Below, one piece after another: positions 53,005 to 61,542 of a stretch of 64,000 nucleotides of DNA. The DNA lies in assembly GCA_964405435.1 (NCBI GenBank), contig CAYOOD010000017.1:1-64000 (forward strand), given 5' to 3'. The stretch's first letter is position 1; every line of letters starts with the position of its first letter. The position numbers and the translations under genes are program-made. Below the pieces are notes generated by a model. That model had not been told where the DNA came from. It did no database searches and was given only the letters and a program-made list of their open reading frames with translations. The DNA is from DVEG01 sp964405435 (lineage in GTDB: Bacteria; Cyanobacteriota; Cyanobacteriia; Cyanobacteriales; Oscillatoriaceae).

Positions 53005-55995
53005 ATGTCTCGCCCCGCCGATCTCTCAGACGCCTTACCGGCGACCGCTAAAAATGGCCACAACCCCCCGCGACAAGAAGCGCGACAACCAGGGGGCAGC
53101 AATTGCATCCGCATTCGGGGCGCTAGGCAGCACAACCTGAAAAATATCGATTTGGAGCTGCCGCGCGATCGCTTGATTGTTTTTACCGGCGTCTCCGGTT
53201 CCGGCAAATCCTCCCTCGCCTTCGATACCATCTTCGCCGAGGGGCAGCGCCGCTACGTCGAATCTCTCAGTGCCTACGCCCGCCAATTCCTGGGGCAGCT
53301 CGACAAACCCGACGTAGACGCGATCGAGGGGCTGAGCCCTGCGATTTCTATCGATCAGAAGTCCACTTCCCACAACCCGCGCTCGACTGTTGGCACGGTG
53401 ACGGAAATTTACGACTACCTGCGGCTGCTATTCGGGCGCGCCGGAGAGCCGCACTGCCCCACCTGCGATCGCTGCATTGCCCCGCAAACCATCGACGAAA
53501 TGTGCGATCGCGTCATGGAACTCCCCGATCGCGCCAAGTTCCAAATTTTGGCCCCCGTCGTCCGGGGCAAAAAGGGCACCCACAAAAAACTCCTCTCCAG
53601 CCTCGCTAGCGAAGGATTCGCCCGCGTCAGAGTCGATGGCGAGGTGATGGAACTCTCCGAAACCATCGAGCTTGACAAAAATCACACTCACACCATCGAA
53701 ATTGTCGTCGATCGCCTGATCAAAAAGCCCGGTATCGAGGAGCGCCTCGCCGACTCCCTCACCACCTGCCTGCGCCATTCTGAGGGAATTGCCGTCATTC
53801 AGCTATTAAATGATACATCCGCCGAGACAGCCGGAGGTAAACGCCAAAGCCAGAGTAACGCAACTGCAGAACTCCCTCAAGAATTGGTATTTTCAGAAAA
53901 CTTTGCCTGTCCCGAACACGGGGCAGTCATGGAAGAATTATCGCCGCGATTGTTCTCTTTCAACTCCCCTTACGGGGCGTGCCCGCACTGTCACGGATTG
54001 GGTTTCTTGCGCGCCTTTTCCCCGGATTTGGTCGTGCCCGATCCCGACGCGCCCGTGTACAGCGCGATCGCCCCTTGGGCAGAAAAAGATAACATCTACT
54101 ACCTCACCCTCTTCAACAGCATCGGCAAAGCTTTTCACTTCGACATCACAACCCCGTGGAAAAAGCTAACCAAAAAGCAGCAGGAGATTTTGCTCTACGG
54201 TTCCGAAGAACAAGTCTGGATTGACGCCGAATCCCGCTATCGGGAGGAACAAGGTTACTATCGCCGCTTCCCAGGCGTGCTGGCGCTCTTGCAGCGACAG
54301 TATGACGAAACTTCTTCGGAATTGCAAAAGCAGAAATTAGAGCAGTATATCGTCTATCGCCCGTGCGAAGTCTGTCAGGGGAAACGCTTGAAACCGGAAG
54401 CCCTAGCCGTTCGCTTGGGGCAATATCGGATTGAAGAAATTACTTCAGTTTCGATTCGGGAAAGTCTGGAGCGGACGAATCATTTACAATTGAGCGATCG
54501 CCAAGCGAAAATCGCCGAACTCGTCCTCAAAGAAATCCGCGCCCGCCTGCAATTTCTCCTCGACGTAGGTTTGGATTACCTCACCCTCGATCGCGCGGCG
54601 ATGACGCTTTCCGGCGGCGAAGCGCAGCGGATTCGCCTCGCAACGCAAATCGGTTCCGGTTTGACTGGCGTTCTCTACGTTTTGGACGAACCGAGTATCG
54701 GATTGCACCAGCGAGACAACACGCGCCTGCTCCGAACGCTATTCAAACTGCGCGACTTGGGAAATACTTTAATTGTGGTAGAACACGACGAGGAAACCAT
54801 TCGCGCAGCCGATCATCTGGTTGATATCGGACCTCGGGCGGGCGTACACGGCGGCGAAATTGTCGCCCAGGGAAATTTAGAAACTTTGCTGGCGGCGGAA
54901 GCATCGCTCACGGGCGCTTATTTGTCGGGGCGAGAAGCGATCGCCACGCCTGCAGAAAGAAGACAAGGCAACGGGCGATCGCTCCTTTTGAAAAACTGCC
55001 GCCGCAACAACCTCAAGAATCTAGATGTAGAAATTCCTCTCGGCAAACTCGTCTGCGTCACGGGCGTTTCCGGTTCGGGGAAATCTACCCTGATCGAAGA
55101 ATTGCTCTACCCAGCCCTGCAACACCACCTCACCCGAAAGATTGCCTTTCCCGGCGAACTGGGTGCCCTCAAAGGAATCGACGCGATCGATAAGGCGATC
55201 GTCATCGATCAATCGCCGATCGGGCGCACTCCCCGTTCCAACCCCGCCACCTATACGGGAGTATTTGACATCATCCGCGATGTCTTTTCCCAAACCATAG
55301 AAGCCAAGGCAAGGGGTTACAAGCAAGGGCAATTTTCCTTCAACGTCAAAGGCGGACGCTGCGAGGCGTGTAGCGGGCAGGGGGTGAATGTCATCGAGAT
55401 GAATTTCCTGCCGGATGTCTACGTTCAGTGCGAGATTTGCAAGGGCGCGCGATACAATCGAGAAACTTTGCAGGTGAAATATAAGGGAAAATCCATCGCC
55501 GACGTACTCAACATGACCGTCGAAGAAGCCCTCGAAATGTTTAAAAACATTCCCAGGGCAGCGAGTCGCTTGCAAACGTTGCTCGATGTGGGTTTGGGTT
55601 ACATCCACCTCGGGCAGCCGGCAACCACCCTATCCGGCGGCGAAGCGCAGCGGGTAAAATTGGCATCCGAGCTGTCGCGGCGCGCCACGGGGAAGACGCT
55701 TTATTTAATCGACGAACCCACAACCGGGTTATCTTTTTACGACGTACACCAATTGTTGAACGTGCTGCAGCGATTGGTGGACAAGGGAAATTCGATTTTG
55801 GTCATCGAACACAATTTAGACGTGATTCGCTGCGCCGATTGGATTATCGATTTAGGGCCAGAAGGCGGCGACAAGGGGGGAGAAATTATCGCCGTGGGGA
55901 CGCCAGAGGAGGTGGCAGAGTGCGATCGCTCTTATACCGGGCAATATTTGAAGCAGGTGTTGCAGCAGCACCCGCCAAGTTCGGATGAGGGTTGA
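53005..55995 (+). CDS. uvrA: Excinuclease ABC subunit A
   Basis: 996 residues. UvrA is the damage-recognition ATPase of nucleotide excision repair and works with UvrB. Two ABC ATPase halves are visible: Walker A GVSGSGKSSLAFDT and signature LSGGEAQRIRLATQIGSG in the first, GVSGSGKSTLIEELLYP and LSGGEAQRVKLASELSRR in the second. The zinc modules are CPTCDRC, CEVCQGKRLKPEAL and CEACSGQGVNVIEMNFLPD with CEICKGARYN. Residues 1-35 precede the first strand and are longer than in E. coli, which is common. The ATG at 53005 is the first in frame. It is a single-gene unit. Confidence 0.98.
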   Translation: MSRPADLSDALPATAKNGHNPPRQEARQPGGSNCIRIRGARQHNLKNIDLELPRDRLIVFTGVSGSGKSSLAFDTIFAEGQRRYVESLSAYARQFLGQLDKPDVDAIEGLSPAISIDQKSTSHNPRSTVGTVTEIYDYLRLLFGRAGEPHCPTCDRCIAPQTIDEMCDRVMELPDRAKFQILAPVVRGKKGTHKKLLSSLASEGFARVRVDGEVMELSETIELDKNHTHTIEIVVDRLIKKPGIEERLADSLTTCLRHSEGIAVIQLLNDTSAETAGGKRQSQSNATAELPQELVFSENFACPEHGAVMEELSPRLFSFNSPYGACPHCHGLGFLRAFSPDLVVPDPDAPVYSAIAPWAEKDNIYYLTLFNSIGKAFHFDITTPWKKLTKKQQEILLYGSEEQVWIDAESRYREEQGYYRRFPGVLALLQRQYDETSSELQKQKLEQYIVYRPCEVCQGKRLKPEALAVRLGQYRIEEITSVSIRESLERTNHLQLSDRQAKIAELVLKEIRARLQFLLDVGLDYLTLDRAAMTLSGGEAQRIRLATQIGSGLTGVLYVLDEPSIGLHQRDNTRLLRTLFKLRDLGNTLIVVEHDEETIRAADHLVDIGPRAGVHGGEIVAQGNLETLLAAEASLTGAYLSGREAIATPAERRQGNGRSLLLKNCRRNNLKNLDVEIPLGKLVCVTGVSGSGKSTLIEELLYPALQHHLTRKIAFPGELGALKGIDAIDKAIVIDQSPIGRTPRSNPATYTGVFDIIRDVFSQTIEAKARGYKQGQFSFNVKGGRCEACSGQGVNVIEMNFLPDVYVQCEICKGARYNRETLQVKYKGKSIADVLNMTVEEALEMFKNIPRAASRLQTLLDVGLGYIHLGQPATTLSGGEAQRVKLASELSRRATGKTLYLIDEPTTGLSFYDVHQLLNVLQRLVDKGNSILVIEHNLDVIRCADWIIDLGPEGGDKGGEIIAVGTPEEVAECDRSYTGQYLKQVLQQHPPSSDEG

Positions 55996-56057
55996 AAGAT
56001 TTATCCGGGCTGATGTATCCTGTGTATAAATTCGCGATCGCCTGTGAGGGAACGTGT

Positions 56058-56432
56058 ATGAATGACGAACCACGCGCTGGAACCGACGCTGTTACCATTA
56101 AGATTCCCTCAAAAAGTGCCCATCAGTTGATGAGCAAACTCATTGCTATCTTGATTATCGGCGGAGCGATCGGCTATCTGCTGGGATGGCAAGCAGAGCA
56201 ACAGATTAAGACGGGGCAAGAACTGACGCCTTCTCAACATATCGAGAACTATCAAAAAACAAAAGACCGACTTCTCAGGACTCCTCCTCCGATTTTTATG
56301 AATGTGATGGGCTTTGTCATGTTTGCCATCTTATTTGGGATGTACGAGTTGCTCAGTTTTGCGATCGGGCTGATGTTGGGCAAAATCATCAAGCCCGAAG
56401 AACCTGTAAACGAAGATAGTTCTCAATGGTGA
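56058..56432 (+). CDS. Small two-TM membrane protein
   Basis: 124 residues from ATG 56058 (MNDEPRAGTD), preceded by GAGGGA; an upstream frame to 55992 is not favoured. Two hydrophobic helices are visible: LIAILIIGGAIGYLLGWQ at about 28-46 and MNVMGFVMFAILFGMYELLS at about 80-100, extending into FAIGLMLGKII. The loop between them is about 35 residues and polar, and the termini are charged. It is too short and too undistinguished for a functional call. It lies 62 nt after uvrA, so it could be read from the same transcript. Confidence 0.75.
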   Translation: MNDEPRAGTDAVTIKIPSKSAHQLMSKLIAILIIGGAIGYLLGWQAEQQIKTGQELTPSQHIENYQKTKDRLLRTPPPIFMNVMGFVMFAILFGMYELLSFAIGLMLGKIIKPEEPVNEDSSQW

Positions 56433-56494
56433 ACTGCGAAGTTAAGTTGGGCAGCATCATTCAACCGCAAATCGTATAGATTGAGGAGGCATCT

Positions 56495-57382
56495 ATGTCC
56501 GTACTAGAAGGGTCTTGGACGCACGAATACATCACCGCCAATGGGCTGAATTTCCACTACGTTACTCAGGGAAAAGGCCCTTTGATGCTGATGTTGCACG
56601 GGTTCCCGGAATTTTGGTACTCTTGGCGACACCAAATCCCAGAATTTGCCAAAGATTATAAAGTCGTCGCCCTCGACTTGCGAGGTTACAACCTCAGCGA
56701 CAAACCTAAAGATCAGTCGGCTTATGTGATGTCGGAGTTTGTCAAAGATATCGAGGGAGTAATTAGGGGATTGGGCTATTCTAGCTGCGTGCTGGTGGCG
56801 CACGACTGGGGAGGTGCGATCGCCTGGTATTTCGCTGATGCGCATTCCGAAATGGTGGATAAACTCATCGTGATGAACATCCCCCACCCGGCAAAATTTG
56901 TAGAAGCACTCCGCAGCAATCCCCAACAACTGCTGAGGAGTTGGTATGTCTTTTTTTTCCAAATGCCGGGACTGCCAGAACTCTACGCGCAGTGGGATGA
57001 CTATCAGTTCATCGAAAGGGCTTTTAAGGGGATGGCGATCGACAAAACTGCTTTTACCGACGAGGATATCGAAGCTTACAAAGATGCTATTTCCAAACGG
57101 GGAGCCCTGACTGCCGCGATAAATTATTACCGCAACTTATTTCAGGCATTTTCAAACCCGCAGCAGTGGGGGGTACTGGAAATCCCCACTTTGATGATTT
57201 GGGGAGAAAATGATGCAGCCCTTGGTACAGAATTAACCTACGGCACGGAAACTTACGTCAAAGATTTTCAAATCCGCTACATCCCCAATTGCAGCCATTG
57301 GGTGCAGCAGGAAAAACCGCAATTGGTGAATCAGTACATGCGAGAGTTTTTGAGCGCCGATGCGTCAGAGGGGGGAGAGTAA
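56495..57382 (+). CDS. Alpha/beta hydrolase, epoxide hydrolase-like
   Basis: 295 residues, complete fold. Oxyanion motif HGFPEFWYSWRHQIP (about 32-46). The nucleophile elbow is VAHDWGGAIAWYF with Asp104 rather than Ser, the mark of the epoxide hydrolase and haloalkane dehalogenase group. The late catalytic His is H268 in PNCSHWVQQEKPQLV. An acidic residue in PTLMIWGENDAALG probably completes the triad. The HGFPE/HDWGG combination fits epoxide hydrolases more than dehalogenases; lid Tyr residues cannot be placed with certainty. The enzyme opens an epoxide with water; the physiological substrate is unknown. GAGGAGG upstream supports the ATG at 56495. Confidence 0.9.
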   Translation: MSVLEGSWTHEYITANGLNFHYVTQGKGPLMLMLHGFPEFWYSWRHQIPEFAKDYKVVALDLRGYNLSDKPKDQSAYVMSEFVKDIEGVIRGLGYSSCVLVAHDWGGAIAWYFADAHSEMVDKLIVMNIPHPAKFVEALRSNPQQLLRSWYVFFFQMPGLPELYAQWDDYQFIERAFKGMAIDKTAFTDEDIEAYKDAISKRGALTAAINYYRNLFQAFSNPQQWGVLEIPTLMIWGENDAALGTELTYGTETYVKDFQIRYIPNCSHWVQQEKPQLVNQYMREFLSADASEGGE

Positions 57383-57960
57383 GGAAGGAAGGCGATCGCA
57401 TTTCAGACAGACAGCCCCTAGAGGTTGGGTTTTGCGAATGCTTAACCCACTTCTGCGAGAGCGCGGCAAGCGATCGCTACAAACGGCAGGCACGCTTAGG
57501 TTGGGTTTCGTACACGTTAAGCCCATCCTACTTCTACAGGAGCGCTGAAGCGCTCAATACAAACGACAGAAAACTTGTCCCCCTAAACCCTCAGTCCCCT
57601 AATCCCCTAATCCCGGCAACTCTCCCACCAACCCTCCAGAATAATCTGGACAGAACACTAGGGCTAGAGGGCGGTGACGGGGGAGGATGCCATATAGCTG
57701 AGCCAGTGGCGGAGAATTCGCGATCGCCGCCGCAATTATAAAAAAAAGGTTATAAATTTTGCAGACGTATTTAAGCAAGTGCTTATATAGAAATATACCG
57801 ATGAGGCTGATTGCAGAGAGCCTTAATTGGTATTTCGTCACCCGATCGGTCAGGTGGAGCCCCGGGCTTGCTTGCGATCGCGCCTTGGTCAAGAAATGCG
57901 ATCGACAGCCAATGCTTGAGGCATTTATAGGTAAGTCACTGAAAACTGAGGTAATAAATC
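57383..57960. other. Intergenic region with repeat copy C
   Basis: About 580 nt. It contains several degenerate GGTTGGGTTTCG...TTAAGCCCAT repeat pieces and the inverted dispersed repeat at 57566-57661. No gene recognised. Confidence 0.45.
57566..57661 (-). repeat. Dispersed GC-rich intergenic repeat, copy C (inverted)
   Basis: On the minus strand it reads CTAGTGTTCTGTCCAGATTA, then GGGATTAGGGGATTAGGGGA, then AAGTTTTCTGT. It has the same order of motifs as copy B. Confidence 0.85.
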
Positions 57961-58737
57961 ATGTCAGATTTGGTTGGAAATGATAGCAACAATCGCCTGG
58001 AAGGTACTGACTTTGCTGATTTTATTTTAGCCTACAAAGGCGATGACTACATCCTTGCCAATGGCGGGAATGACTATGTAGAGGCAGCCGAAGGCGATGA
58101 TGATATTTACGGCGGGGGCGACAACGACACGATATTCACCTTTGACGGAGACGACTATGTGGATGCAGGCTCCGGCGATGATATCGTTTTTGGCAATCAA
58201 GGCAATGATGTTATTGATGGATACGCTGGCAATGACATCCTCGCCGCCGGTAAAGGAGACGATCGGGTTGGTGGTTATGACGGAAATGACTACCTGAATG
58301 GCAACATAGGTAACGACTATGTTAATGGAGGGAACGGCGACGATACCGTGCATGGCGGTCAAAATGACGACAATCTTTATGGAGAGTCAGGCGCTGACAG
58401 GTTATCTGGCGATCTGGGCAATGACTACATGAGCGGAGGAGATGGTGAAGATACCCTCATCGCTGGTTTAGGTCAAGATACCATGAATGGCGGCGGTGGA
58501 AATGACATATTTGTCTTTGCATCTGGGGATGGGTTTGACTTCATTGAAAACTTCAACATCGGTAACGATCTAATTGGGTTGACCGGGGGTTTGTCCTTTG
58601 CTGATTTGAGCATCACTAACAGTCCCTCAGATTTGAGTGATACAGTGATTCAAGTTATCAGTACAGGTGAATTTTTGCTAACTTTAGATAGTGTTAGCTT
58701 TTCATCTCTCACTGCTGCTAATTTTATTGCGATCTAG
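57961..58737 (+). CDS. Small RTX calcium-binding protein
   Basis: 258 residues. There is no signal peptide. Residues 5-180 are RTX-type nonapeptides (GGxGxDxLx), about 18 units such as GDDDIYGGGDNDTIF and GNDYVNGGNGDDTVHGG, which should fold as a Ca2+-bound parallel beta-roll. The C-terminal 75 residues are a non-repetitive tail starting NDIFVFASGDGFDFIENF, equivalent to the end of the giant proteins at 9865-18107 (DRFIFSAGTGSDVVTDFEDG) and probably holding the type I secretion signal. It is likely exported to the surface or sheath. The start at 57961 follows GAGG. It is monocistronic with its own terminator. Confidence 0.92.
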   Translation: MSDLVGNDSNNRLEGTDFADFILAYKGDDYILANGGNDYVEAAEGDDDIYGGGDNDTIFTFDGDDYVDAGSGDDIVFGNQGNDVIDGYAGNDILAAGKGDDRVGGYDGNDYLNGNIGNDYVNGGNGDDTVHGGQNDDNLYGESGADRLSGDLGNDYMSGGDGEDTLIAGLGQDTMNGGGGNDIFVFASGDGFDFIENFNIGNDLIGLTGGLSFADLSITNSPSDLSDTVIQVISTGEFLLTLDSVSFSSLTAANFIAI

Positions 58738-58777
58738 TATCTAGTCAGGAATTCTCGCTCAAACACTGAAAGGGAGG

Positions 58778-58809
58778 GGCTCGGACAGTTCTTGTCCGAG
58801 CCTTTTTTT
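58778..58809 (+). terminator. Terminator of the small RTX gene
   Basis: A 10-bp perfect stem GGCTCGGACA / TGTCCGAGCC with loop GTTCT, followed by seven T. Confidence 0.93.
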
Positions 58810-59026
58810 AAGGTAGTAAATCAGCTCTCTTTGATTGGTAAAAAACAAATTTTAGAGGCAGATACTCCAAAATTTGGCACTCTACCCTAGAGCTAGCCCG
58901 GGAACGAGTCTGCAGGAGGGCTGAAGCGATCGCTACAAACGAGAGCGCTTCAGCGATCGCCATCTTGTTCTATACTCAGCTAAAAGGAGACAACTGGCTC
59001 CGAGAATCAAAGTGGAGGTGAGAATC

Positions 59027-59296
59027 ATGCCAAACCTGAGTCTGACCGATGCCCAAGTGATTGAATTAGTCAAGCAACTGCCGCTCAATCGCAAGCGAGC
59101 CCTACTGCAAGAACTGGCAAAAGAGCAAGAGCGATCGCGCCCGCGCCGCCCGAAATACTCTGAGGAGGAATTGCGGCGATTGTGTAGCGATCGCGGACAC
59201 AATTGGGATGCTTTATCGCCAGACGATCGCGAGGCATTTATCGATTACTTAGCGCTTGGGGAAAAGCAGCGCTCCCACGACCGGCGAAATAAATAA
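59027..59296 (+). CDS. Small antitoxin-like protein
   Basis: 89 residues from ATG 59027, preceded by GGAGGTGAG at the right distance. The N terminus LSLTDAQVIELVKQLPLNRK followed by the long basic helix RALLQELAKEQERSRPRRPK resembles small cyanobacterial antitoxin-like proteins that begin with LTxDQVIELVKQLPxE. The C-terminal half (LRRLCSDRGHNWDALSPDDR, AFIDYLALG) would be the part that contacts a toxin. No toxin gene (PIN, RelE or similar) is next to it: a palindromic repeat and a convergent gene follow. It is an orphan, or the similarity is only to a general fold. The call is tentative. Confidence 0.75.
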   Translation: MPNLSLTDAQVIELVKQLPLNRKRALLQELAKEQERSRPRRPKYSEEELRRLCSDRGHNWDALSPDDREAFIDYLALGEKQRSHDRRNK

Positions 59297-59335
59297 TTTC
59301 TAGAATTTTGTCAAGTTCTAACCGCTCTGCATTTA

Positions 59336-59366
59336 GAAACCCGGTTTCTTCAAGAAACCGGGTTTC
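59336..59366. repeat. Palindromic repeat between convergent genes
   Basis: GAAACCCGGTTTCTT, one base, then AAGAAACCGGGTTTC: 15-bp arms around a single central base. Part of the same motif (GAAACCCGGTTTCT) recurs near 44605. It is common in cyanobacterial spacers and may terminate transcription from both sides here. Confidence 0.85.
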
Positions 59367-59375
59367 CGGGCCGTC

Positions 59376-60863
59376 TCAAATCAGTTCCTCAGTGACGACT
59401 CGGCGAATAATTTCCGTCACTTCTGCTGCCACCCTGGCATCGATTTGAATCGCCTCCTGATTGGCATCCTCTAACGCCTTCGCTCCCCGCAAAGCGATCG
59501 CGATCGTTCTCAATTTTGCCGGCTTTCCTTGCGCCTTCGGGCGCGTGTCAACAAACTGTAAAAAAGCCACATAAGCGAGCTCAGTCCGATTTCTGGTACT
59601 GCTCCGCCCAAATCCCAGTTTGGAGAGAATCACCGGCGATTCAACTGTATTCTGCAATGCTAACTTTTCGATCGCCACGTCTATATAGCGAGCGCTATCT
59701 TTCCCCATCGCTCTGACAACGCTTTCCAGACTGTTCCACTGGGCTCCTGGCAGCCGCGCCGCTTGTTGCAGGTAATAATGCCATCCCAGCATCGAAATTG
59801 TCCGCGTCAGATCGTAAGCAGACATGAGGTTATTTCCTCTCGCCGTTTCAGGAGCCGCACTCAACACAACCCGCTGCAATTTTTGGTCAAAGAGTTCTGG
59901 ATAAGAGATAAAAGCCCCCTCTCCGTAAGTTCCCCGAAACTGCAAGCTCTTATTACCCGTAATATTTCTCAGCCAGGTTTCCAAACCTGCATAAGTCTCA
60001 AATCGCTTGAACATCGCCGCCAGAGAATTTGAAGTCCCTATTTTTTGCTTGTAGGTGACGACATCTGTCACTAAATCGTTAAATCGATAGCTGGTTCCGG
60101 TACTTTTGTCTTTGACGACTGCGTTGTCGATGTCACAAGTAGGATACTGGGTATTCACTCGGCAGATTGCATTCAGAACGGGTAGGATTTTTGTGGTACT
60201 CCACATTTGAACGTTACTCAAGGCGTTTCTGCCCAGCCAGTGCGCTCTGAGTTCTCCTCCGACAAAACTGCCAATACAAATGCAGGCTTCTTTGATGTCT
60301 GCGTGGAGAAAGCTAAGCCCTTTGTCGTCTATTTTAGGAAGCTCTCCTATCTTGGGATAAGGGGTGAAGGTTACAGGCTGCGTGGCATTATAAGGCGTTG
60401 CTTTTTCTCCAAAAGATACGACTTGTTGACCGTCGGGTTTTTCCTTCAGCCGCAATGGACTGATTTCGGTTTCTCCTTTATAGGGCGAGTGGTCAATTCC
60501 CCGGTCTAGAAAGGCGAGTTTATCGGCGTTAAACCCGGCCTCTGCTTTTAAAAAATCCATAAATACCTGGTCGCGGTACTTGCCCGCTTCTAAGCCAAAA
60601 GCTTCAGATTGAGACTTCAGGAGTGCCTCGGCAAAAGCGCGATTAAATTGGCCGGTTTTCATGTTGTCCAGCTTCGCCGAATTGCAGAATTGAACGATCG
60701 CTCCTTCCGTGCGCGGGCCATACAGGCCATCTATCCAGCCGCCCCCCGGGTACAAGTTTAGGGCATTCAGCCGCCGCTGCACTTGCTCGACTAATTCCCT
60801 ATCTTTCTTAAAAGTTGCCAAGTCGATAACTAAATTTTTTTCGACGATCTCTTCAAGCTTCAT
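59376..60863 (-). CDS. Peptidoglycan-binding protein with serine beta-lactamase-like domain
   Basis: 495 residues. Residues about 22-82 are a peptidoglycan-binding (PG_binding_1) domain: LVEQVQRRLNALNLYPGGGW, DGLYGPRTEGAIVQFC. Residues about 150-490 are a serine beta-lactamase/penicillin-binding fold. The nucleophile motif SxxK is seen in VQMWSTTKILPVLN, preceded by a strand like IKEACICIGSFVGGELRAHW; an SxN-type loop may be GTSNSL. The third KTG-like motif is not obvious. There is no classical signal peptide, which is odd for a wall enzyme. It probably acts on or senses cell-wall peptides, but hydrolase activity is not proven. Confidence 0.85.
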   Translation of the reverse strand: MKLEEIVEKNLVIDLATFKKDRELVEQVQRRLNALNLYPGGGWIDGLYGPRTEGAIVQFCNSAKLDNMKTGQFNRAFAEALLKSQSEAFGLEAGKYRDQVFMDFLKAEAGFNADKLAFLDRGIDHSPYKGETEISPLRLKEKPDGQQVVSFGEKATPYNATQPVTFTPYPKIGELPKIDDKGLSFLHADIKEACICIGSFVGGELRAHWLGRNALSNVQMWSTTKILPVLNAICRVNTQYPTCDIDNAVVKDKSTGTSYRFNDLVTDVVTYKQKIGTSNSLAAMFKRFETYAGLETWLRNITGNKSLQFRGTYGEGAFISYPELFDQKLQRVVLSAAPETARGNNLMSAYDLTRTISMLGWHYYLQQAARLPGAQWNSLESVVRAMGKDSARYIDVAIEKLALQNTVESPVILSKLGFGRSSTRNRTELAYVAFLQFVDTRPKAQGKPAKLRTIAIALRGAKALEDANQEAIQIDARVAAEVTEIIRRVVTEELI

Positions 60864-61542
60864 CTGTTCGTCCTCTTGTACTATCTGGCATTTTAAAATT
60901 TATTCACACTTTTTGGGCAACTTTCCCGGACTTCACAATTTTTTACTGTTTTAATTTTAAACGATGCTTTGGCCCAGCATTTTCCGCGTCGTTGCAGGGT
61001 TTCTGATTTGGGATGCTCACGAGTCGCGTAAAGCGCGGTTATTAAGGGTAGCGAAGCGATCGCAAGCTTTTGCCGCCGCCGGGATCGCGCCCTCGGTTGC
61101 AGGCGGCGCGATCGTCTGGAATTGCTGCCAGAATAAGAACCCTCTAGAAACACTCGCCTCTCTGGCTCTAAGGCTCCTCCTTTTTGCGGGTAGGCGAGTT
61201 CTCGTCCGGAATAGCAGAGAATTTTTCGCGGGGACATTCCCGGAACGCGGCGAGAAATCGGCAAAGTTAGGACGCCGGAGTTGGGAAGTCTAGGTTCAGA
61301 AAGCGCGATCGCCAAAAAAAAGCCGTCAGCGGTCGGCTTCCCGGTTCGTGAGGGCCAATGGTAGGGCGTTCGGGCTCCACGCCGACTCTCTAAAGGCTGC
61401 TGCTTTGCGGCGATCGCTGGCGAGTGCTTGTCCTTTTTTCTTTCAACCCGAGCAGAAAGCGCTCGGTGGGAACGCGCTTGTGAGGTGCAACAGAGTCAGT
61501 GCTCGTATACTGGAGAATATCTCATAGAAGAGTTGCCGGCGC
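60864..61542. other. Intergenic region, no supported gene
   Basis: About 680 nt between divergent genes, rich in short inverted segments. Open frames on both strands overlap and look random. Promoters for both genes presumably lie here. Confidence 0.4.
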
